This document shows positions 40,775 to 48,749 of a stretch of 64,000 nucleotides of DNA, one piece after another (positions within the stretch are counted from its first letter, which is position 1; each line of letters begins with the position of its first letter). Origin of the DNA: Bdellovibrionales bacterium (GTDB lineage: Bacteria; Pseudomonadota; Alphaproteobacteria; UBA9219). The position numbers and the translations under genes are program-made. The notes under the pieces were generated by a model, which was not told the origin of the DNA, ran no database searches, and worked only from the letters and a program-made list of their open reading frames with translations. The stretch covers positions 62,001 to 126,000 of the forward strand of contig JBAZRW010000004.1 of the NCBI GenBank assembly GCA_041662785.1, written 5' to 3'.

Positions 40775-41308
40775 TTAGTTCCCGTTCTTAAATTTATATG
40801 AAAACTTTTCAATTTCAGTTTTGAAATTGGAAATCTCATGCAAGTGGCTGGGGGTTTTTGTGAGTTTATAAGAAGCGTTTGCCTTTTTCTCCATGCTAAC
40901 CAAATTTCCTGCTTTGCCTGTAACAACATCGGCTTTTGACCAGACACCAAAGTACAAATTTGCTGGGCACACACCCAAACATAGCAATGCTTGATATTCT
41001 CGATGGTATCTAATGTGATTGAATTGAAAGTGATTGCTCGTATCTTCAGTGGCTGTTTTTAATTCAAATTCAATGTCATTAATTTTAATATCCCAAGGGC
41101 TTTGTGAAAGTCGTTTTCCATTGGAATTCAGGGGAAATGAACATGGGATGATTAATTGGGCACACAATCTTTCTATAAAGGTTTGACCGACACTTCCCAC
41201 CTTTGTATTGTTAATTGTTTTAATTTTTCCCAAAATGGCGCCATCCCATTTTTTTTCATTATCGAACTCTGTCAACACAGAAGCAAATAGGCCTATAAAA
41301 TCACACAT
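40775..41308 (-). CDS. Putative type II restriction endonuclease
   Basis: A 177-aa protein. IEFELKTATED is a plausible PD-(D/E)XK core (E-x-K after a beta strand, with acidic residues in DIKIND just before). No named restriction enzyme is recognised. It is AT-rich and overlaps the 3' end of the methyltransferase gene by 8 bases, so the pair is co-translated, methyltransferase first, as expected for safe establishment of an R-M system. Function is inferred from this pairing and the motif; recognition sequence unknown. Confidence 0.7.
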   Translation of the reverse strand: MCDFIGLFASVLTEFDNEKKWDGAILGKIKTINNTKVGSVGQTFIERLCAQLIIPCSFPLNSNGKRLSQSPWDIKINDIEFELKTATEDTSNHFQFNHIRYHREYQALLCLGVCPANLYFGVWSKADVVTGKAGNLVSMEKKANASYKLTKTPSHLHEISNFKTEIEKFSYKFKNGN

Positions 41309-42308
41309 CTGTAAACCCCGCTTCTGTTAGAACGGCCCTAATATGACACATGCTTATATGACGACAATTATGGCTAGCAAGATTACTGTGTTTTTTCCAG
41401 TCGGCCTTGCGAAGGATTTTTATAATCTCGCGTTTTTTCTTCTTAATAACCATCCCATAACCACACACATATCGGACTTGGTCAAAACTAGTAACAAGAG
41501 TTGGAGGATTGGTATAAAAAGTCCGTTGCAAAAAGAAATCAGCTTCACTTAATCTTGTTTGCCCACAAAGACGTTCTTTCCTCATATCTACGGTGAATAA
41601 GTCAATATATTGATCACAAGTTTTTGGGGCAGGTTTAGTGTTTCCTTCCTTGCGTGCCCATATTTGCCATAGAGCATTAACTTTGACGCTTTTCCCATCA
41701 ACGCTCACAAAACTATCGGGTGGCAATGGCGAAGAGTGAATAAGGTTTAGTCCTTTCACCCTATCCTGTACATTGCTTTTCCCCCTGCTTTGAAAGGCCA
41801 TAGGAACGATAAACCCAACGTAATCAGAAAACAAGGACGCGTGATTTAGAAAGGCCAACGCAAGCCAAGCCCTATACCCGAAGGGGGGGTTTCCTATAGA
41901 GGCATAGCGATAGCCGTTCTTTTTAGGCCCCCACGAGAGAAAGTCGCTTAAGATAAATTCTGGCCTATAATTGAAAACATCAATTCCAATACGACGATCA
42001 TCTGGCAATAAATCATAAAAAGCCCCAAGACCAGCAGAAGGCTCTACAAACTTATAATGAGATATGTCTTCGCCCTGTGCGTTCATGTGCTTTATCAAAG
42101 ATTTCCAGCATTTTTCTGCAACATCTGGACGCGTGAAAAATTGATCTAATCCTACATTCTCAACGTCAACCCATGTGGGTATATAATCACTGTTTTTCCA
42201 TGCCTTGTTTCGAATTTTTACGGCAACATCAAGTTCATTTGGTTTGTTAATTTGATGGCCCCGAATTTTGGAGGTAATTTGATCAAGCATCGTGGGCTGA
42301 AAGGACAT
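41301..42308 (-). CDS. DNA adenine methyltransferase of a type II R-M system
   Basis: A 335-aa SAM-dependent methyltransferase. Motif I-like FVEPSAGLGAFYDLLP and catalytic motif IV SIGNPPFGYRAW (NPPF, N6-adenine type) are visible; LDQFFTRPDVAEKCW resembles the N-terminal motif X of these enzymes. Start at 42308 (MSFQPTMLDQITSK), the first ATG before the conserved part; upstream codons are AT-rich and unlikely. Low GC and the position between proS and lolC indicate horizontal acquisition. Confidence 0.85.
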   Translation of the reverse strand: MSFQPTMLDQITSKIRGHQINKPNELDVAVKIRNKAWKNSDYIPTWVDVENVGLDQFFTRPDVAEKCWKSLIKHMNAQGEDISHYKFVEPSAGLGAFYDLLPDDRRIGIDVFNYRPEFILSDFLSWGPKKNGYRYASIGNPPFGYRAWLALAFLNHASLFSDYVGFIVPMAFQSRGKSNVQDRVKGLNLIHSSPLPPDSFVSVDGKSVKVNALWQIWARKEGNTKPAPKTCDQYIDLFTVDMRKERLCGQTRLSEADFFLQRTFYTNPPTLVTSFDQVRYVCGYGMVIKKKKREIIKILRKADWKKHSNLASHNCRHISMCHIRAVLTEAGFTDV

Positions 42309-42448
42309 AACAAACTTTCCTATGCTGTAAGGGGGGCTTGATAAGCAAGGCGTTAACCGAAAGATGTTTCTTTTTAACTTTCGATTCGACGTACAGTATG
42401 CCACTCAACATTCTTATCGTTAAGTTAATTTTTTTCTAAATGCCCATC

Positions 42449-43975
42449 TTAATACGCTCTTGCAAAGATAACGTCTAGCGTGGCGGGTTTGCCGGTTAGG
42501 ACGCATACGCCTTCACGGCCATCCTGATCGAACGGGATGCAGCGCACGGTCACGCCCAAAACGTCCAGCTTGGCCAGCGAGGTTTCATCGCCGCACCATT
42601 TGGCGCGGATAAAGCCTTGGCCGCCTGTAAAGCCGCCGTCCTCATCCTTGCTGAAATAGGCTTCGAACGCCGCCCAGTCCTTAATGTTGGAGACAAGGCG
42701 CGAGGCGCGGAAGGCCGCCGCCGTATCGAACAGCGCTTGCTGAATCGTGGCCAGCTCTAGCCCGATGTTGCCGACAAACGTGCCGCGTTCGTCAAAGCGC
42801 TTGCCGTCTTCCAGCTTGTCGCGGCGCGTGACGCACACCTTGCCGCTGGCGATATCCTTCGCGCCAATCTCGACGATTAGCGGCGCGCCTTTCTTAATCC
42901 AGTCCCAACGCTTTTCGCTGCTTTGGATATCGCGGGCGTCCACCTTGACGCGCAGAGGCGTGCCCTCCAGCGTTTCGTTGAGCAAATCGGCCTTTAGCTT
43001 TTCGCAGGCGGTCATAATTTCATCCTTGGGCGAATCCTCGCGCAGGATCGGGATAATCACAACCTGATAGGGCGCAACGCGTGGCGGCATTTTCATGCCG
43101 TTATCGTCGCCGTGAGTCATGACAAGCGCGCCAAGCAGCCGCGTGGACACGCCCCATGATGTCGTGTGGACATAGTCCAGCGAGCCTGTGCGGCTTTGGA
43201 ATTGAATGTTGCAGGCTTTGGCAAAGCTGTGTCCCAGATAATGCGACGTGCCCGCTTGCAAGGCGCGGCCATCTTGCATCATCGCTTCGATGCAATAGGT
43301 GTTGACCGCACCCGGAAAACGCTCAGCCGCGATCTTCTCACCTGTGATAACTGGGACGGCCAAAACTTCCTCACAAAAGGCGCGGTACACTTCCAGCATT
43401 TGCTTTGTTTCATACATTGCGTCGTCTTTTGTCTCGTGCGCGGTGTGGCCTTCCTGCCAAAGGAACTCGGCTGTGCGGAGCAAAATGCGTGGCCGCATTT
43501 CCCAGCGCGACACGTTCGCCCATTGGTTCAAAAGAAGCGGCAGATCGCGATAGGACTGAATCCATTTGCTCATGGACTCGCCGATGATGGTCTCAGAGGT
43601 CGGGCGGATGATAAGCGGCTCTTCTAGCTCGCCATCAGGAACCAGCTTGCCGTCCGCGTTTTTCGTCAGGCGGTGGTGGGTGACAACGGCCATTTCCTTG
43701 GCGAAGCCCTCGACATGATCGGCCTCGCGTTGGAAGTAGCTCAGCGGGATATACAGGGGAAAATAATAATTCTCATGCCCCGTATCCTTAAACCGGCGAT
43801 CAAGGTCATGCTGCATTTGCTCCCATGTGCCGTAACCCCATGCTTTCAGGATCTGGCAGCCGCGCACGCCCGATAGCTCGGCAATGTCGCTGGCGCGCAC
43901 GATCTTCTGGTACCACTCGTTATAGTTTTCCGCGCGGGTGGGCGAGATGGCGGTCTTGGGGGCTTTGGTGTTCAT
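42449..43975 (-). CDS. proS: Prolyl-tRNA synthetase, archaeal/eukaryotic-type
   Basis: A 508-aa class II synthetase charging tRNA-Pro. The sequence (YNEWYQKIVRASDIAELSGV, PLYIPLSYFQREADHVEGFA, IIRPTSETIIGESMSKWIQS, RWEMRPRILLRTAEFLWQEG) is the type without the bacterial editing insertion and with the C-terminal extension ending in VIFARAY. Most alphaproteobacteria carry a different, shorter bacterial ProRS at this locus, so this copy may be a transferred replacement. The start among ATGs at 43975, 43984 and 44011 is uncertain; no strong ribosome-binding site. Confidence 0.92.
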   Translation of the reverse strand: MNTKAPKTAISPTRAENYNEWYQKIVRASDIAELSGVRGCQILKAWGYGTWEQMQHDLDRRFKDTGHENYYFPLYIPLSYFQREADHVEGFAKEMAVVTHHRLTKNADGKLVPDGELEEPLIIRPTSETIIGESMSKWIQSYRDLPLLLNQWANVSRWEMRPRILLRTAEFLWQEGHTAHETKDDAMYETKQMLEVYRAFCEEVLAVPVITGEKIAAERFPGAVNTYCIEAMMQDGRALQAGTSHYLGHSFAKACNIQFQSRTGSLDYVHTTSWGVSTRLLGALVMTHGDDNGMKMPPRVAPYQVVIIPILREDSPKDEIMTACEKLKADLLNETLEGTPLRVKVDARDIQSSEKRWDWIKKGAPLIVEIGAKDIASGKVCVTRRDKLEDGKRFDERGTFVGNIGLELATIQQALFDTAAAFRASRLVSNIKDWAAFEAYFSKDEDGGFTGGQGFIRAKWCGDETSLAKLDVLGVTVRCIPFDQDGREGVCVLTGKPATLDVIFARAY

Positions 43976-44049
43976 GGTTTTCATCACTTCATTAAAGGAA
44001 GGAATTACCATACGGCATTTTTGATCCGTTTTCTATACGCTTTTTGCGC

Positions 44050-44454
44050 TTATTTCGTCGGTTTCAGGCACAATACGGCCAGATTATCCTGCTGCGCATC
44101 GGAAAGGGGTTGGCCGTTGAACAGAACCTTATCTCCCCGCAGGGTGAGCGTTCCCAGTTGAATGTCGTTCCTTGCCATGGCCGAGGCGGGCAGGGCGGAG
44201 GCGTCCATTTTCAAAAAGCTCATCAAATCGACGGTAAGCGGGATGGTCAGTTCGTCCGGCAGGGCAAAGGTGTTAGAGTTATCCAAATCCGCAGGAACCA
44301 CGGCTTTACCGTTCACGTCCACTCCAGCCTGATAGGCCATGTCGGCGCTGGGCGTGTGTTTGACAAGCTGCTGGCAAAACCGGTCATCGACGGCTGGCGC
44401 AGGGGCGGCGAGGGTAGAGACGCTCGTTATAGAAAATAAAACAAACACCGTCAT
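44050..44454 (-). CDS. Small secreted protein of unknown function, 5' end formed by a palindromic repeat
   Basis: A 134-aa protein with signal peptide FVLFSITSVSTLAAPAPA, then a beta-rich domain (MAYQAGVDVNGKAVVPADL ... LCLKPTK) with two cysteines. I do not name the family. The ATG at 44454 lies within the end of a palindromic repeat (CGATGACGGTG). The frame continues upstream through the repeat to 44640 and would give 196 aa, but that part is only translated repeat. It sits between valS and proS. Confidence 0.6.
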   Translation of the reverse strand: MTVFVLFSITSVSTLAAPAPAVDDRFCQQLVKHTPSADMAYQAGVDVNGKAVVPADLDNSNTFALPDELTIPLTVDLMSFLKMDASALPASAMARNDIQLGTLTLRGDKVLFNGQPLSDAQQDNLAVLCLKPTK

Positions 44455-44576
44455 CGCGAGGCGCGAAAGCGCCGTGGCGATCCAGCTTGCCGCGCGTCCG
44501 CGCGGCAGAAGAGTCATATGCGCCGCAGACGCGGCGCAGCTGGATTGCTTCGTCGCATTTGCTCCTCGCAATGACG
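44449..44576. repeat. Palindromic repeat at the start of the small secreted gene
   Basis: Ends CGTCATCGCGAGG and CCTCGCAATGACG are inverted; internal arms CCGCGCGTCCGCGCGG and CGCCGCAGACGCGGCG form two hairpins. On the minus strand its end provides the ATG of the gene above. Confidence 0.85.
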
Positions 44577-44608
44577 TTAAAAGGAAGAGGTTGTTTCTTA
44601 ATCTCACC

Positions 44609-47257
44609 TTATCCCTCCAGTCCCTTTCGTGCGGCATCAAGCTTGGTGATCATAGAGGTTGCGTTTTCTTTGCGCTCGCGATGTTCGTCCAAGATTTCCT
44701 GAGGCGCGCGGGAGACGAAGTTTTCGTTCGCCATCTTGGCGTCCACCTTTTTAATCTCGTCCTGCCACTTCGCAATTTCCTTGGCGAGGCGCGCTTTTTC
44801 CTGCGCGATGTCGATCACGCCTTCCAAAGGCAGAATGAGCGTCGCTTCATCGACCACGGCTTGCGCGGCGTTCTTGGCTGCCGCATCCGTGAGAGTCATG
44901 TCGCTAAGTCGCGCCATCTTCTTGATGATTGCGTCATGCGTGGCAAGGCGCGTTTTTGTCGTCTCGCTCGCTCCCTTGATCAAAAGCTTGATTTGCGCCC
45001 CTGCCGGAACATTCAGCTCGGCGCGGACGTTGCGCACCGACGTGATCAAACGCGTGACCCAATTCATTTCCGCGCCCGCGTTTTTATCAATGGCGATAGA
45101 GGAAACAGGCCACGCGGTTGTGATCAAAAGCGTGCCGTCGCCGACGATTTGCTCCCACAATTCCTCGGTGATAAAGGGCATAAAGGGGTGCAGAATCTTT
45201 AGCATTTGCGCGAGCACCCACGCCGTCGTGGCCTTGGTTTCCGCCGCGATGGCCGCATCGCCGCCTTCGGCCAGCAAGGGCTTCGTGAACTCCAGATACC
45301 AATCGCAGAACGTGTTCCACACGAAATCGTAAACCGCATGGGTGGCAAGGTCGAAGCGATAGGCGTCAAGATGCGCGGCCACGGAATCCGCCGCCGCCAT
45401 CGTCTCGCCGATGATCCATTTGTTGACGGTGTGCTGGGCGCTGGCGGGATCGAACGCGGCATCCCACGCGCAGCCGTTCATCTGGCAGAAACGCGCCGCA
45501 TTCCACAGCTTGGTGGCAAAGTTGCGGCTGGTTTCGATGCGCGAGGTGGCAAGTTTAATATCGCGTCCCGGTGTGGACAGGTTCGCCAGCGTAAAGCGCA
45601 ACGCATCGCAGCCATATTGGTCAATGGTGACCAAAGGATCGATGATATTGCCCTTTGACTTTGACATCTTCTGGCCTTTTTCATCGCGAACAAGCGCGTG
45701 GATATAAACCTTGCGGAAGGGCACATCATCCATAAAGTGCAGGCCCATCATCATCATGCGGGCAACCCAGAAGAAGATAATATCAAAGCCCGTGACCAGC
45801 ACATCGGTGGGATAATACCGCGCTAGCTCCGGTGTTTTCTCTGGCCAGCCCAGCGTCGAGAACGGCCACAGCGCGGAGGAAAACCATGTGTCCAAAACGT
45901 CTTCATCACGCGTGAGGGTAACTTTGTGGCCATGTTTTTGTTCAGCTTTCGCATGGGCTTCCGCTTCGTCATGCTCGACAAAGACGTTGCCTTCTTCGTC
46001 GTACCACGCGGGAATCTGATGCCCCCACCAAAGCTGACGGCTGATGCACCACGGCTCGATATTGCGCATCCATGCGTAATAGGTGTTCGTCCATTGCTCT
46101 GGCACGAATTGGGTGCGGCCATCTTCAACGGCTTTCAGCGCGGGCGCGGCGAGTGTTTTGGCATCGCAATACCATTGTTCGGACAGCCACGGTTCAATGG
46201 GCACGCCAGAGCGGTCGCCATGCGGAACCGTGTGAACGTGCGGCACGATTTGATCCAAAAGCTCAAGCGCCTCCATATCCGCAACGATCATCTTGCGGGC
46301 GGCAAAACGCTCCATCCCGCGATATTTTTCCGGCACGTCGTCATTCAGATGCGCGTGCGCGTCAAAGATGTTGATGATCTCCAGCTTGTGCCTTTTGCCG
46401 ACGGCAAAATCGTTGAAGTCATGCGCGGGGGTGATCTTCACCGCGCCCGTGCCTTTTTCAGGGTCGGCGTACTCGTCGCCGATGATGGGGATAAGGCGTC
46501 CCACCAGCGGCAGCTTGACCCTCTTGCCGATCAGGTGCTTCAGCTTCTCATTTTCGGGATGAACGGCGACGGCGGTATCGCCCAGCATCGTTTCGGGGCG
46601 TGTGGTGGCGACGATGATAAACTCATCTGTGCCTTCAATCGGGTATTTGAAGTGCCACAGGTTGCCTTTGACTTCCTTGGCCTCTACCTCCAAATCGGAA
46701 ATGGCGGTCAGCATCTTGGGGTCCCAGTTCACAAGGCGGTTGTCTTTATAAATCAGCTTTTCATTATAGAGTTGCACGAAAACCTTGTTCACGGCCTTGT
46801 TCAGCGCGGGGTCCATCGTGAAGCGCTCACGCGGCCAATCGAGAGAAGCCCCCAGACGGCGCAGCTGCTTGGTGATTGTGCCGCCGGACTCGGCCTTCCA
46901 TTCCCAGACTTTTTCCAAAAACTTCTCGCGCCCCATCTCACGGCGGCCAACATTGTTGCCTTGCGCGGCCAGTTGACGCTCCACCACCATTTGCGTTGCG
47001 ATGCCCGCGTGATCCGTGCCCGGTTGCCACAGCGTGTCCTTGCCCTTCATGCGCTGATAGCGGATGAGCGTGTCTTGAATGGTAAAGGTAAGACCATGCC
47101 CCATATGAAGGCTGCCCGTCACGTTGGGGGGCGGGATCATGATGCAATAGGGTTCCGCCTTAGATGTTGGATCGCAGGCGAACGCGCTGGCCGCTTCCCA
47201 CTTGGGATACCATTTGGCTTCGGTGGCGGCGGGGTCGTAATTCTTTTCGATAGGCAT
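44609..47257 (-). CDS. valS: Valyl-tRNA synthetase
   Basis: A full-length 882-aa class I synthetase. It has the HIGH-equivalent PPNVTGSLHMGHGLTF, the editing domain (residues ~190-340), the KMSKS loop GQKMSKSKGNIIDP, the anticodon-binding domain, and a C-terminal coiled coil (IDIAQEKARLAKEIAKWQDE) that contacts tRNA. No T-box or leader was noticed. The window's tRNA-Val (4820) is a substrate. Confidence 0.98.
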   Translation of the reverse strand: MPIEKNYDPAATEAKWYPKWEAASAFACDPTSKAEPYCIMIPPPNVTGSLHMGHGLTFTIQDTLIRYQRMKGKDTLWQPGTDHAGIATQMVVERQLAAQGNNVGRREMGREKFLEKVWEWKAESGGTITKQLRRLGASLDWPRERFTMDPALNKAVNKVFVQLYNEKLIYKDNRLVNWDPKMLTAISDLEVEAKEVKGNLWHFKYPIEGTDEFIIVATTRPETMLGDTAVAVHPENEKLKHLIGKRVKLPLVGRLIPIIGDEYADPEKGTGAVKITPAHDFNDFAVGKRHKLEIINIFDAHAHLNDDVPEKYRGMERFAARKMIVADMEALELLDQIVPHVHTVPHGDRSGVPIEPWLSEQWYCDAKTLAAPALKAVEDGRTQFVPEQWTNTYYAWMRNIEPWCISRQLWWGHQIPAWYDEEGNVFVEHDEAEAHAKAEQKHGHKVTLTRDEDVLDTWFSSALWPFSTLGWPEKTPELARYYPTDVLVTGFDIIFFWVARMMMMGLHFMDDVPFRKVYIHALVRDEKGQKMSKSKGNIIDPLVTIDQYGCDALRFTLANLSTPGRDIKLATSRIETSRNFATKLWNAARFCQMNGCAWDAAFDPASAQHTVNKWIIGETMAAADSVAAHLDAYRFDLATHAVYDFVWNTFCDWYLEFTKPLLAEGGDAAIAAETKATTAWVLAQMLKILHPFMPFITEELWEQIVGDGTLLITTAWPVSSIAIDKNAGAEMNWVTRLITSVRNVRAELNVPAGAQIKLLIKGASETTKTRLATHDAIIKKMARLSDMTLTDAAAKNAAQAVVDEATLILPLEGVIDIAQEKARLAKEIAKWQDEIKKVDAKMANENFVSRAPQEILDEHRERKENATSMITKLDAARKGLEG

Positions 47258-47347
47258 AGAAGGGATCCTGTACTTTTATAAATTGTTCACGGGTTTCAAG
47301 ATAAAACGGAAAAGACCCCTAAGTCCACCCGAAAGCAGGAGAAAACG

Positions 47348-47761
47348 ATGCCTTATCGCGATCTTTCCCACCAAGAAATCCTCGCCCTTATGGCCGATGT
47401 CCACACCATTGCTCTTGTGGGGGCCAGCGATAAGGAAGACCGCGCCAGCCACGGCGTCATGCGCTTTCTGCAAAGGCAGGGCTATCGCGTCATTCCCGTT
47501 AACCCAGCTTTGGCGGGGCGGGAGCTGCTCGGCGAGGTCGTTTACGCCAATCTGGCCGACATTGCCGAGCCTATCGATATGGTGGATATTTTCCGCAATA
47601 GCGAGGCCGCAGGCCCTATCACGGACGAGGCCATCGCCAAGGGCGCAAAGGTCGTGTGGATGCAGCTGGAGGTTGTTAACGAACCCGCTGCCGAGCGCGC
47701 TCTGGCCGCTGGCCTAAGGGTCGTCATGAACCATTGCCCCGCCATGGAGCTGGGGCATTGA
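47348..47761 (+). CDS. CoA-binding domain protein (YccU type)
   Basis: A 137-aa single-domain Rossmann protein with IALVGASDKEDRASHGVMRF, then GYRVIPVNPALAGRELLG and WMQLEVVNEPAAERALAAG, matching the stand-alone CoA-binding family found in many bacteria. A biochemical role is not established. It is divergent from valS and convergent with the tetR gene, whose stop is 10 bases away. Confidence 0.9.
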   Translation: MPYRDLSHQEILALMADVHTIALVGASDKEDRASHGVMRFLQRQGYRVIPVNPALAGRELLGEVVYANLADIAEPIDMVDIFRNSEAAGPITDEAIAKGAKVVWMQLEVVNEPAAERALAAGLRVVMNHCPAMELGH

Positions 47762-47770
47762 GGGGGCGTC

Positions 47771-48439
47771 CTAGGCCGTTCTTTTGGGCGCGGGTTTTTC
47801 CGTGATCGCATAAGCCTTGCCGCTTGGCGTGAACGAGGCGAACAGCGCATCGATAGAGGCGGCATAAAGCCCGTCGCGGTGCTGCGACGGCGTGGCATAC
47901 TCCGTGTCCAGATGCAAAAAACCGAAAAAGAGCCCCTGCAAAGCAGCCGCCGCTGTGGCGGGAGCCCATGGAGCGGCCAGTTGGCCGTTCTTTTCGGCCT
48001 GATGTAAAATACGGATTAGGCGATCACGCACGCGATTACGCGATTCCGTGTTGCTGGCGCTTAGGGCTTGCATCTCGGCAACATATTCGCAGCGTTGTGT
48101 CAGGATGGTAAAAACACGCCGCCGCATCGGATCGTTCAGCATGGCGTGAAGAGTCTCTAGCCCCGTTTTATGGAGAAGGCCCAAGGGGTCGTCGCTAGAG
48201 TCCTGAGCTAACCGCTCTAAAAGAGCCTCGTTGGGTGAGAAAACCTCGGTCGCCAAGGCCGTCAGCAAAGCCACCTTGTCCTTAAAATGCCAGTAAATCG
48301 CGCCGCGCGTCACGCCCGCAGTTTCTGCGATTTCCTGCAAGGACGCCCGCGCCACGCCGCGTTCGTAAAACACGGTTGTGGCCGCGGTCATAATGGCCTC
48401 ACGGGTCTTTTGCGATGCTTCTTTTGTTTTACGGGCCAT
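47771..48439 (-). CDS. TetR-family efflux repressor (AcrR/TtgR type)
   Basis: A 222-aa repressor. The N-terminal helix-turn-helix (LQEIAETAGVTRGAIYWHFKDKVALLTAL) is the AcrR-type sequence, and the C-terminal ligand domain (MLNDPMRRRVFTILTQRCEYV) matches the same group. It is divergent from the RND efflux operon and very likely represses it through the palindrome at 48697-48720, which resembles the E. coli AcrR operator. Confidence 0.93.
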   Translation of the reverse strand: MARKTKEASQKTREAIMTAATTVFYERGVARASLQEIAETAGVTRGAIYWHFKDKVALLTALATEVFSPNEALLERLAQDSSDDPLGLLHKTGLETLHAMLNDPMRRRVFTILTQRCEYVAEMQALSASNTESRNRVRDRLIRILHQAEKNGQLAAPWAPATAAAALQGLFFGFLHLDTEYATPSQHRDGLYAASIDALFASFTPSGKAYAITEKPAPKRTA

Positions 48440-48471
48440 TGGATGTTCAGGGGTTAGGGTTCAGAAAAATT

Positions 48472-48616
48472 ATCCTCCCCTTGCGGGAGGGTCGAAATTG
48501 CGTAGCAATTTCGGGGAGGGGTTAGAATTTGATCAGGCATGACAGTTTGACCCCTCCCCGAAAAATTATCCCCCTTCGGGGTCTTATTTTTCGACCCTCC
48601 CGCAAGGGGAGGGTGA
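48472..48616. repeat. Large imperfect palindrome between tetR and the efflux operon
   Basis: ATCCTCCCCTTGCGGGAGGG at 48472 is inverted as CCCTCCCGCAAGGGGAGGG near the end. Inner arms GGGGAGGGGT and ACCCCTCCCC also pair, with a GAAATTGCGTAGCAATTTC hairpin on one side. It is a different family from the GTCATCCC repeats. It separates the tetR start from the efflux promoter. Confidence 0.8.
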
Positions 48617-48690
48617 TTTTGACTTGTTTACTCTGTTAAAAGTGAACTGTTTTGGGGATAGTCTCTAGCCTTCCTTGATCATTTTTTCTC

Positions 48691-48720
48691 TTGACAAACA
48701 TACATACATGAATGTATGTT
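48691..48720 (+). promoter_or_regulatory. Efflux-operon promoter with overlapping AcrR-like operator
   Basis: A perfect -35 TTGACA (48691-48696) and TATGTT -10 (48715-48720) are 18 bases apart. Between and over the -10 is a perfect 9-bp inverted repeat, AACATACAT (48697-48705) and ATGTATGTT (48712-48720), close to the known E. coli AcrR site (ACATACAT...ATGTATGT). Repressor binding would block RNA polymerase directly. Confidence 0.85.
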
Positions 48721-48749
48721 ATCAACTGAATTCTTGAGGAGGATTTGAA

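Noticed and set aside
45926..47281. 451-aa plus-strand frame opposite valS
   Set aside because: Shadow of valS; no family motif, and valS is intact.
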